From Nitrospirota bacterium (GTDB lineage: Bacteria; Nitrospirota_A; Leptospirillia; Leptospirillales; Leptospirillaceae), in NCBI GenBank assembly GCA_021844645.1, contig JAKBTA010000056.1:1-8943 (forward strand): a DNA stretch of 8,943 nucleotides. The letters are read 5' to 3'. Shown one piece after another: positions 1 to 6,204 of the stretch; within the stretch, counting starts at the first letter, position 1; each line of letters opens with the position of its first letter. The notes beneath the pieces were generated by a model. That model did no database searches, was not told where the DNA came from, and worked only from the letters and a program-made list of their open reading frames with translations. The position numbers and the translations under genes are program-made.

Positions 1-950
1 GAGAAGCCAGGGCCTTGTCCGAAATGTCCTCACGTCTTGGAAAAGATTTTTCCGATGCGGTGAGTCTGATCCTTTCGAGAGATGGAAAGGTCGTTGTGAC
101 CGGACTGGGCAAATCCGGCCATGTTGCAAGAAAAATTGCGGCAACACTGTCTTCAACTGGCACTCCTTCCTTTTTTCTCCACCCGGCAGAAGCGCTTCAT
201 GGAGACCTCGGGATGGTCGACAGGGGAGATACGGTTCTTGCCCTTTCCAAGTCAGGTAATACCTCCGAAATCCTGGCTTTGATTCCCTTTCTGAAAAGAC
301 TTTCTATCCCCCTCATTTCAATGGTCGCCTCTTCCGATTGTGAAATGGCTGCCGGTTCCGATATTGTCCTTGCGACAGGAGTCGAGTCTGAGGCGGGACT
401 TCTTGGCATTGCCCCGACATCCTCGACCACGGCGATGATGGCTCTGGGGGATGCACTGGCTCTGGTCCTTTTGGCCGAGCGACGGTTCGGCGTTGCTGAT
501 TTTGCAAGCCTGCACCCCGGTGGGGCGCTCGGCAGGCGTTACTTTGTCCGGGTGTCTTCCATCATGCACCGTGGTAGTGCAATCCCCCGGGTCAAAGCCG
601 GGACTTCTCTCGGTGATGCCATCCTGGAGATGACCGGGAAAAAACTTGGGCTGACGACCGTTTTTTCCAAAGATGGTTCTCTGGCAGGGATCCTCACGGA
701 TGGCGATCTTCGCCGGGCGTTGGCTCAGGTTTCGGCAGAGTCTCAGGCCCCGATGGGTTCATCTCTCCTTTCCCGGCCGGTAGAGGAGTTCATGTCTGCC
801 CATCCTGTTACGATCTCGGGCGACACACTTGCTTCTGAGGCGGTCCGGGTGATGGAAGAGAAGAAGATTTCCCAGCTGGTTGTTCTGGAAGACGGGAGAG
901 TGGCCGGAATATTGCATTTTCATGATTGTCTTCGGGAGAAAATTGTTTAA
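1..950 (+). CDS. kdsD: Arabinose-5-phosphate isomerase (KdsD/KpsF), 5'-truncated by window edge
   Basis: Converts ribulose-5-phosphate to arabinose-5-phosphate, the first step of KDO synthesis for lipopolysaccharide; cytoplasmic. The reading frame is open to the left edge, and the codons before the first possible start (TTG at 15) read EARAL, which fits the family. I therefore treat it as a partial gene missing roughly 20 N-terminal residues. An N-terminal SIS sugar-isomerase domain carries GLGKSGH (about nt 102-122), LSKSGNTSEI, EAGLLGIAPTSST and LHPGGALGRR, which hold the lysine, glutamates and histidine that matter for catalysis in E. coli KdsD. Two C-terminal CBS domains follow (about nt 560-720 and 783-945). 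Family proteins run about 320-330 residues, consistent with 316 visible codons. The stop overlaps the kdsC start by one base, so the two are probably translationally coupled. A capsule-type KpsF paralogue would look the same, but kdsC next door favours the LPS role. Confidence 0.95.
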   Translation, partial: EARALSEMSSRLGKDFSDAVSLILSRDGKVVVTGLGKSGHVARKIAATLSSTGTPSFFLHPAEALHGDLGMVDRGDTVLALSKSGNTSEILALIPFLKRLSIPLISMVASSDCEMAAGSDIVLATGVESEAGLLGIAPTSSTTAMMALGDALALVLLAERRFGVADFASLHPGGALGRRYFVRVSSIMHRGSAIPRVKAGTSLGDAILEMTGKKLGLTTVFSKDGSLAGILTDGDLRRALAQVSAESQAPMGSSLLSRPVEEFMSAHPVTISGDTLASEAVRVMEEKKISQLVVLEDGRVAGILHFHDCLREKIV

Positions 951-1501
951 TGAGACGCTCTCCTTCTCCTCGAGTGATCCGTGAGTTTCGCCGGATTCGT
1001 GGCGTGGTTCTTGACGTGGACGGGATCCTGACCAACGGCCTGATCTCTTATGGGGTTGATGACGAAGAGATAAAGTCTTTCAGTTTGAGGGATGGTCATG
1101 GCCTCGTCCTTTTGAGAAGGGCTGGGGTAAAAATCGCTCTTCTGTCAGGTCGGGATTCGATGGCGGTCAGGCGGCGAATGCAGGAGTTGGGAATAGAAGA
1201 TGGCCATCTTGGCGTTCGGGAAAAACTTCCCATTTTCCACTCGATTCTCTCAAAATGGAAACTTTTCTCAGAAGAGGTTGTTTTTGTTGGTGATGACGTG
1301 GTTGATCTTCCCGCAATGAGAATAGCCGGACTGTCCATTACTGTTCCTGAGGCGCCATGGTTTGTCCGGAGAGAGGCAGACTGGGTAACAAGACTGCCTG
1401 GTGGCAACGGGGCGGTGAGGGAAATTGCTGACTGGATCCTGTCAGGAAGAAGCGACGGGATCTCCGAAGCAAGGTGCCATCAGGATGGGGATCCCGGATG
1501 A
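950..1501 (+). CDS. kdsC: 3-deoxy-D-manno-octulosonate 8-phosphate phosphatase (KdsC)
   Basis: HAD-superfamily phosphatase that removes phosphate from KDO-8-phosphate to give KDO; cytoplasmic, normally a tetramer. The 183-residue product matches the family length (about 170-190). HAD motifs are all visible: nucleophile and acid D22 and D24 in LDVDG, S66 in LLSGR, K92, and the metal-binding D115/D116 in VGDD. The C-terminal GGNGAVRE (151-158) is the tail motif typical of KdsC. ATG at 950 is chosen because it overlaps the kdsD stop (TAATG), has GGGAGA about 10 bases upstream, and gives the usual N-terminal length. A TTG at 926 would add eight residues and lacks a clear ribosome site. In many proteobacteria kdsC is followed by lptC-lptA-lptB-rpoN; here pgsA follows. 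Confidence 0.95.
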   Translation: MRRSPSPRVIREFRRIRGVVLDVDGILTNGLISYGVDDEEIKSFSLRDGHGLVLLRRAGVKIALLSGRDSMAVRRRMQELGIEDGHLGVREKLPIFHSILSKWKLFSEEVVFVGDDVVDLPAMRIAGLSITVPEAPWFVRREADWVTRLPGGNGAVREIADWILSGRSDGISEARCHQDGDPG

Positions 1502-2082
1502 ATCTTGCCAACGGAATCACTCTTGGTCGAATTGTCCTGATTCCTGTGCTTGTTCTCCTGTTTTTCAGGGAGCGTTCCGGAACGGCATTCTGGTCGGCCT
1601 GTCTATATGCCCTGGCTTCATCGACAGATCTTCTCGATGGATATATTGCCCGTCGTTACAACATGGTCACAACACTTGGCAAGCTCCTTGATCCGATTGC
1701 GGACAAGATTCTTGTAACGACCGGGCTTTTTCTTCTGGTGGATGATCATCTGCTTCCTGTGGCCCTTGCGATTCTTATTGTTGCCAGGGAACTTGCTGTA
1801 TCAGGACTCAGAGCGATCGCTTCGGCAGACGGAATTATTATTCCGGCGGAATCCCTAGGGAAGGCCAAGATGGTCTTTCAGACCATCTCCCTGACAATCC
1901 TTATCTGGAACCAGAGACTTCTTTTTGTTCCAGGACTGAAAAACCCTGTGAATATCCATTCCATTGGAATGTTTTTGTTCTGGATCTCCCTGATTCTGAC
2001 ACTTGTTTCCGGAGCATGGTACTTCAGGTGGTACCTCAGACTTTCCGGTGTTTCAGATTCCCGGGAAAGGGAGAAGGAATGA
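1498..2082 (+). CDS. pgsA: CDP-diacylglycerol-glycerol-3-phosphate 3-phosphatidyltransferase (PgsA)
   Basis: Integral membrane enzyme that forms phosphatidylglycerol phosphate from CDP-diacylglycerol and glycerol-3-phosphate, the committed step to phosphatidylglycerol and cardiolipin. The 194-residue product carries the complete CDP-alcohol phosphotransferase signature D-x2-DG-x2-AR-x8-G-x3-D-x3-D, with D44, D47, D65 and D69 as the metal and catalytic aspartates. The N-terminus NLANGITLGRIVLIP is typical of PgsA, and the remainder is hydrophobic with several membrane segments. The ATG at 1498 overlaps the kdsC stop as ATGA and has a GGATGGGGA purine run upstream. A GTG at 1474 would extend it by eight polar residues with no family support. 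Other members of the superfamily (PssA, Cls2-like) share the motif, but overall length and flanks fit PgsA best. Confidence 0.92.
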   Translation: MNLANGITLGRIVLIPVLVLLFFRERSGTAFWSACLYALASSTDLLDGYIARRYNMVTTLGKLLDPIADKILVTTGLFLLVDDHLLPVALAILIVARELAVSGLRAIASADGIIIPAESLGKAKMVFQTISLTILIWNQRLLFVPGLKNPVNIHSIGMFLFWISLILTLVSGAWYFRWYLRLSGVSDSREREKE

Positions 2083-2705
2083 ATTATCCGGTTCATGATG
2101 TTTTTTATGCAGCGATCATGGGGTATTTTCTGGGGTCATTGCCAGCGGGGGTGATTGCGGGAAAGATCAAGGGAGTGGATCTCCGCAAAGAGGGAAGCGG
2201 CAATATCGGATTCACAAACGCCTACAGGGTGTTGGGCAAGGACTGGTCCGGGAAGTTACTGAGTGTGATGGTTCTTCTTTGGGACATGGGAAAGGGGTTG
2301 CTGGCGACGATGCTTGCCGCCTCTTTTCTTAAACCCCATGAAGCAGTCGCTTATGCCGCCCTGTTTTCTGTCCTTGGCCACCTTTACCCTGTTTGGCTGA
2401 AATTTCACGGAGGCAAGGGCGTTGCTGTCGGGTTTGGGGCGATTCTTGGCGTCTGCCCTCCGCTTGGACTGATCCTGATTGTGGTCTGGGTTACAATATT
2501 TGCCTTTACAAGGATTTCTTCCCTGTCTGCCCTGGTCGCCTATTTTCTCCTGCCGATTCTCGCTTCAGCCCTTGTGAGGACACATCATCTGGATCCTGTG
2601 AACTTTCCGCCGATGCCGATGATCTCCATATTGATTTGGTGGCATCATCGCGAAAACATTCGCCGTCTTGTCTCCGGAAATGAAAAAACGCTCAAAAAGT
2701 CCTGA
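2079..2705 (+). CDS. plsY: Acyl-phosphate:glycerol-3-phosphate acyltransferase (PlsY)
   Basis: Integral membrane acyltransferase that moves the acyl chain from acyl-phosphate to glycerol-3-phosphate, giving lysophosphatidate, the first intermediate of phospholipids. At 208 residues it is the usual size. The three PlsY motifs are present: GSLPAGVI with GSGNIGFTN (19-26 and 39-47), GHLYPVWLKFHGGKGVA (100-116) and WHHRENIRRL (188-197). The GSGN block reads I and F where many homologues have P/L/V and A; the conserved glycines and asparagines are intact, so activity is expected. ATG at 2079 overlaps the pgsA stop as ATGA and has a strong AAGGGAG site (2067-2073) five bases upstream. It is the last gene of the lipid operon. 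PlsY needs acyl-phosphate made by PlsX, which is not in the window. Confidence 0.95.
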   Translation: MNYPVHDVFYAAIMGYFLGSLPAGVIAGKIKGVDLRKEGSGNIGFTNAYRVLGKDWSGKLLSVMVLLWDMGKGLLATMLAASFLKPHEAVAYAALFSVLGHLYPVWLKFHGGKGVAVGFGAILGVCPPLGLILIVVWVTIFAFTRISSLSALVAYFLLPILASALVRTHHLDPVNFPPMPMISILIWWHHRENIRRLVSGNEKTLKKS

Positions 2706-2878
2706 TGGATCGATGTTTCAAGGATTTCTCAAAAAATACGTCCCGCATTAATCAAAGCGCCGTCAACATCCCAACGGTCTCTGCAAACTCTCCTGAGTTC
2801 TTCTTCTGCCTCAAGACAGGCTAAGGAAAGCCCCCACGACAACAACATCATCAGGTTTGGTTGCAGGTTGTTTTGGGC

Positions 2879-2905
2879 TCGCTCCTTTGAAGTCGCTCCT
2901 CGAAG
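2879..2905. repeat. Short imperfect tandem duplication (14 + 13 bases)
   Basis: TCGCTCCTTTGAAG (2879-2892) is followed directly by TCGCTCCTCGAAG (2893-2905). The first eight bases and the last four are the same, and one unit is one base longer. It sits just before the AT-rich promoter region. It may be a replication-slippage duplication or a chance event; no function is implied. Confidence 0.5.
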
Positions 2906-2920
2906 TTTTATAACCAAAAA

Positions 2921-2950
2921 TTGATCTTATATGTTTTATTTAGATAAAAT
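2921..2950 (+). promoter_or_regulatory. Candidate sigma-70 promoter for the M23 peptidase gene
   Basis: TTGATC (2921-2926), an 18-base spacer and TAAAAT (2945-2950) give 4/6 and 5/6 matches to the -35 and -10 consensus in the most AT-rich part of the spacer. The -10 box lies inside an 11-base palindrome, ATAAA-A-TTTAT (2944-2954). Transcription from here would give a leader of about 140 bases before the start at 3098. TTGACT at 2966 is an alternative -35, but no good -10 follows it. Confidence 0.4.
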
Positions 2951-3097
2951 TTATTAATCAATGGTTTGACTTTTTTTTCGGGTTCATGGAAGATACCACC
3001 AACTTGTTCTTTGTTTGATCTTCTGACGGTTTCCTTATCGTATTTTCATTGTCCTGGTTCCTGTGATGTTAACCAGTATTAATCGGATAGATCATCC

Positions 3098-4039
3098 ATG
3101 AATATACCTTCCAAGAAAAAAATCCGAAAAACATACACGCTCCTTTTTATCCCGTCTCCATCTGACAAAGTTGTCCGGCTGGATATTTCTCCTCGTATCC
3201 TTTATGCCGGATGGATCATGTCGGCCGTTTTTCTGACCGTTTTCCTGACGTTTTCGGTTGTTGCCTATTCGCTTCTTCATAAAGAAAACCAAATGGTGGC
3301 GCTTGCTCGACAAAGCCAGCACCAGAAAGAGGCAATTGTCCGGATCTACTCGCGTCTTCAGGAGATCCATGGCAGGCTTCTGGATTTGACAAAGAAGGAA
3401 GATCGCATCCGGATGATCATGGATCCGGATGGTAAAGATCCTGATGCCGGACAGCTCCAGGGTGTTGGCGGTCCTGAGTCTCTTGCCGCACCAGCTGTGC
3501 TGATCCAGAAAGGCCAGAACGGGATGATCGAACTGATGGACGAAATGGACCGTCAGTTTACCCGTCTGGGTTCTGGTATGAGTTATCAGGAAGGAAGCCT
3601 TGTCTCCCTCAAGCAGAAAATCCTTGACCGGGCGCAGCTGTGGGCCAGTACTCCAAGTATCTGGCCCACCCATGGTGTTCTGACATCCGGGTTCGGGTGG
3701 CGGAACTCTCCCTTTGGCGTCGGAAAAGACTTTCATCCGGGAATCGATATTGCCGGCAGGGTGGGACTTCCTGTCATTGCCACAGCATCGGGCGTTGTCA
3801 GATTCTCCGGGTGGGACCAGGGATTTGGAAAGTCTGTTCGGATTGATCATGCAAATGGTTTTGAAACACTCTATGCTCACCTTGATCAAGTTGTCGTTTA
3901 TGAGAATGAAAAGGTGACAAGAGGGGAAGTGATCGGGTATCTGGGAAATACCGGATTGTCCACAGGACCGCATCTGCACTATGGTGTTCTCCGGAACAGG
4001 GTTCCGGTTGATCCAACAAGATATATTATCAATTTCTAG
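3098..4039 (+). CDS. Membrane-anchored M23 (LytM-type) peptidoglycan endopeptidase
   Basis: Predicted zinc metallopeptidase that cuts peptide cross-links in murein, acting in the periplasm while tethered to the inner membrane. The 313-residue product has a short basic cytoplasmic N-terminus, one membrane segment (about 35-58), a helical probably coiled-coil linker (about 60-180) and a C-terminal peptidase domain (about 195-310). Zinc ligands H213 and D217 (HPGID) and H294, and catalytic H261 (LYAHLDQ) and H292 (PHLHYG), are all present with nearly the spacing known from LytM. It therefore looks active and not a degenerate activator. The residue after HLHY is G where E is common. The ATG has only a weak GGAT upstream (3085-3088). 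It has its own promoter region and lies upstream of the two-component module. Proteins of this layout in other bacteria modify cell shape, sometimes with bactofilins; no bactofilin gene is seen here. Confidence 0.9.
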   Translation: MNIPSKKKIRKTYTLLFIPSPSDKVVRLDISPRILYAGWIMSAVFLTVFLTFSVVAYSLLHKENQMVALARQSQHQKEAIVRIYSRLQEIHGRLLDLTKKEDRIRMIMDPDGKDPDAGQLQGVGGPESLAAPAVLIQKGQNGMIELMDEMDRQFTRLGSGMSYQEGSLVSLKQKILDRAQLWASTPSIWPTHGVLTSGFGWRNSPFGVGKDFHPGIDIAGRVGLPVIATASGVVRFSGWDQGFGKSVRIDHANGFETLYAHLDQVVVYENEKVTRGEVIGYLGNTGLSTGPHLHYGVLRNRVPVDPTRYIINF

Positions 4040-4087
4040 GGATCGTTCTTTTCGACTGATTCTCTCCAGTCCGTCCAGCCTCCTTTT

Positions 4088-4116
4088 TTGAAAAACGTGG
4101 GTCTTGTGATTACAAT
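4088..4116 (+). promoter_or_regulatory. Near-consensus sigma-70 promoter for the kinase-lipoprotein-regulator operon
   Basis: TTGAAA (4088-4093), a spacer of exactly 17 bases and TACAAT (4111-4116) match the sigma-70 consensus at 5/6 and 5/6. This is the best promoter in the window. The expected transcript start near 4123 leaves about 29 bases before the ATG at 4152. The operon is thus probably expressed independently of the peptidase gene. I see no sigma-54 type -24/-12 element here, so direct self-activation by the encoded regulator is not evident. Confidence 0.6.
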
Positions 4117-4151
4117 GAAACGGTACGAGGTTGTGTGAAGACCTCCCGGGA

Positions 4152-5681
4152 ATGATTTCGCGGCAAGACGAAAGGACTGGGTTGATCGGTATTCGTCCAT
4201 TAAAGCTCAGAGGCAAGGTTGCTGCATTTTCCCTGGTACTTCTCGGGGTCATATTTCTATCGAATCTCTATGCCATCCTCAGTCTTTATCATCTTCATGT
4301 CATCCTGGTCAGTCTGAAGGATACTTCTGTGAGGGGGCTTCTCACTGTCTCCAGACTTCAGCACCAGATCGGGATGGCGTTGCCCGATGAGAAGAGGTTT
4401 TTGTTTTTTTCTCCGATTCCTCCAACGGAAAGGCCTTCGGTCGAGAAAGATCTATCCCTTGGCAGAGTTCTTCTTCTTGGTCTCGCGCCGCCTTCTCCTC
4501 AAGCCAGAATTTTATTGGGCGATTCCCTTAAAGATATTACTGCTTATCAGAATGTGATTGACCGGGAGTGGGGGGCCCTGAGCTCCGGACATCGTGATGC
4601 GGCGATCAAGATTTCGCAGACAGAGTCCTCGCCGATCCTGATCCATCTGGCCTCCCTTCTGAAAGGTTTGCGGACTGAGTTTTCTCTGGACCTTGAAAGC
4701 AAGATCACCCAGACGACCAAAGAGCAGTCCCAGATGACCACCATCAGTGTTGAGCTCTTGTCTGTGGGGATCTTTCTCGTGATGCTGCTGCTATGGAGCT
4801 TTTCCAATATTATTCTTGCTCCATTGATGATCCTGATTGAGGGAACGCGAAGAATATCCGGAGGTGTCTTTCATAATCCTGTGAGCGTTCCCAATCAGGA
4901 TGAGCTGGGAGACCTTGCCAGGGCGCTCAATGAGATGGCAAGTCGTCTGGGAGAGGTCAATCGTCTCAAATCGGAATTCGTGACAATTGCTTCCCATGAG
5001 TTGAGGACTCCGCTTACAAGCATTAGAGGATTCCTGCAGATGCTTCAGCGGGGCCAGCTTGGCCCCTTGAATCCTGATCAGGAAAAAAGCCTGGCGATTG
5101 TCCGGGAAGAGGTGGATCATCTCGTTGAGCTTGTTAATGGACTTCTGGATCTTGGCCGGATTGAGTCAGGCCAGATCAGTCTGGAAATCCAGGAAGTGGC
5201 TCTGCCAAACCTGCTGGAGCGTCTGAGCGAGCGGCAGAACCTTGCTTGCAATGAGGCAGGAAAGCACTTTGAGACACACTTTGATCCTGATCTTCCCGTT
5301 AAGATTCGTACAGATCCGGGAAAGCTGACTCAGGTTCTGGAAAATCTCCTGGGCAATGCCTTCAAATTCACCCCGGGTGGGGAAACGATTTCTCTTTGGG
5401 TCAGCCGATCGGTGAATTCACTTGAAATTGAGGTCAGGGATACCGGTATAGGCATACCTGTTGAGCACATTCCCCAGTTGTTCGACAAGTTTTATCAGGT
5501 AACGCCTTTTAACACCCGGATAAGGGAAGGACTTGGACTGGGGCTGGCTATTACAAGAGGCATTATCTTGACCATGGGAGGCTCCATCAGCGTTCGACAG
5601 AACGAACCCAAGGGAACGGTGTTTCATGTCTCTTTCCCTTTTGAGCCGGTTGTTCAGGAAAAGGAGGGACAAGATGAGTAA
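4152..5681 (+). CDS. Membrane sensor histidine kinase with HAMP domain, GlrK/QseE-like by context
   Basis: Inner-membrane sensor that should autophosphorylate and pass phosphate to the regulator encoded two genes downstream. The 509-residue product has a membrane segment at about 23-48, a mainly helical periplasmic region of about 150 residues, a second segment at about 200-223, a HAMP domain (about 224-275), the H-box SHELRTPL with phospho-accepting H282, the N-box around N402, the G1 box DTGIGIP (D430) and the G2 box GLGLGLA (460-466). All catalytic boxes are intact. The start is uncertain. ATG 4152 has only GGGA close by, while TTG 4182 has AAAGGA five bases upstream and would remove ten polar residues. 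A TTG at 4131 is also in frame. The 3' end overlaps the lipoprotein gene by eight bases. E. coli GlrK has the same layout and similar length (475); one-to-one orthology is not proven. Confidence 0.9.
   Translation: MISRQDERTGLIGIRPLKLRGKVAAFSLVLLGVIFLSNLYAILSLYHLHVILVSLKDTSVRGLLTVSRLQHQIGMALPDEKRFLFFSPIPPTERPSVEKDLSLGRVLLLGLAPPSPQARILLGDSLKDITAYQNVIDREWGALSSGHRDAAIKISQTESSPILIHLASLLKGLRTEFSLDLESKITQTTKEQSQMTTISVELLSVGIFLVMLLLWSFSNIILAPLMILIEGTRRISGGVFHNPVSVPNQDELGDLARALNEMASRLGEVNRLKSEFVTIASHELRTPLTSIRGFLQMLQRGQLGPLNPDQEKSLAIVREEVDHLVELVNGLLDLGRIESGQISLEIQEVALPNLLERLSERQNLACNEAGKHFETHFDPDLPVKIRTDPGKLTQVLENLLGNAFKFTPGGETISLWVSRSVNSLEIEVRDTGIGIPVEHIPQLFDKFYQVTPFNTRIREGLGLGLAITRGIILTMGGSISVRQNEPKGTVFHVSFPFEPVVQEKEGQDE
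5661..5667 (+). promoter_or_regulatory. Strong Shine-Dalgarno site for the lipoprotein, inside the kinase gene
   Basis: AAGGAGG, six bases before the ATG at 5674, is the strongest ribosome site in the window. It fixes that start over an upstream in-frame codon at 5626. It suggests the lipoprotein is made in more copies than the kinase or regulator from the same transcript. Confidence 0.7.
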
Positions 5682-6204
5682 GGGGCGTTTTTCGGGAGGA
5701 GCCATTTTTTTACTCCTCCTGCTTGTGGCACTCGATGGATGCGGCTCAATGAACACTCCACCGGCACCAAGGGAGGATCTGCCCAGAATCGTGTTTCTTC
5801 CTCAGGCTGTTTCCCCTTTTTGGGGTGGCGGCTCTTCACATTTTCTGACGGGGCTTTCGAAGCTTTTTGATGCACACGATTGGGACAAGCTTGATGATCT
5901 GCTGAACAAGCGTCTGTCTGAAAAGGACATCCCTGGCGATGTCATGGCGAGGCTTTTGTATGACAAGGCGCTTGTCGATATCGAAACTCCCGGTGGCAAG
6001 CGCCTGGAGGAAGCCAGAAAAATATTGAAAACTCTGGATGTGGACCGTGTTCCGTATGATGTTCGGGAATCTTCCCATATCCTTTCCAGGATGCTTGAGC
6101 GAAACGCAAGACTTGAGGAGTCCAACCGGATATTAACCCATAAGCTTGATCAGGTCCGAAAAACTTTCAAGGATCTTTCAAACCTTGAAAACACGCTGAA
6201 ATGA
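5674..6204 (+). CDS. Predicted envelope lipoprotein with C-terminal coiled coil, QseG-like by position
   Basis: I do not recognise this protein by overall sequence. The 176-residue product starts with a basic stretch and a hydrophobic core ending LDGC, so a signal peptidase II site at C23 is likely. The aspartate at -2 is unusual for a lipobox. After a proline-rich linker comes a helical region (about 50-130) with a TPR-like look, then a charged helical segment (about 132-176), probably a coiled coil, ending LSNLENTLK. E. coli QseG, an outer-membrane lipoprotein encoded between glrK and glrR, has a comparable ending with a K-L-x-x-L-x-x-I-E-x-x-L pattern. Position, lipid anchor and helical tail together suggest an accessory protein that modulates the kinase from the periplasm. 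That role is inference. It overlaps the kinase by eight bases and the regulator by four (ATGA), so all three are probably co-translated. Confidence 0.8.
   Translation: MSKGRFSGGAIFLLLLLVALDGCGSMNTPPAPREDLPRIVFLPQAVSPFWGGGSSHFLTGLSKLFDAHDWDKLDDLLNKRLSEKDIPGDVMARLLYDKALVDIETPGGKRLEEARKILKTLDVDRVPYDVRESSHILSRMLERNARLEESNRILTHKLDQVRKTFKDLSNLENTLK

Larger units (their letters stand above)
2706..3097. other. Intergenic spacer without a convincing gene
   Basis: About 390 bases between plsY and the peptidase gene. The left half (to about 2905) has a composition like the coding DNA. It contains only short open frames without ribosome sites: 39 codons on the plus strand starting at the plsY stop, and 62 codons on the minus strand from a TTG at 2917. 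Neither resembles a protein I know. The right half (about 2906-3097) is clearly AT-rich and looks like a promoter and leader. I see no convincing rho-independent terminator for the plsY operon. The composition break could mark a former insertion or a decayed gene, but no recognisable remnant is visible. Confidence 0.6.

Noticed and set aside
2705..2824. 39-codon plus-strand frame starting on the plsY stop codon (TGATG).
   Set aside because: No ribosome site and a low-complexity serine/phenylalanine-rich product; chance overlap is more likely.
2729..2917. Minus-strand frame of 62 codons in the spacer after plsY.
   Set aside because: TTG start, no ribosome site, no family resemblance; too weak to call even as a pseudogene.
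4054..4089. GACTG/CAGTC stem followed at a distance by six T residues, considered as a terminator for the peptidase gene.
   Set aside because: The stem is only five pairs and the T-run is about 12 bases away from it.
3092..4252. Open frame of 386 codons on the minus strand opposite the peptidase gene, longer than the gene itself.
   Set aside because: The plus-strand product has all M23 catalytic motifs, while the antisense product has no recognisable domain and reads like low-quality mirror sequence.
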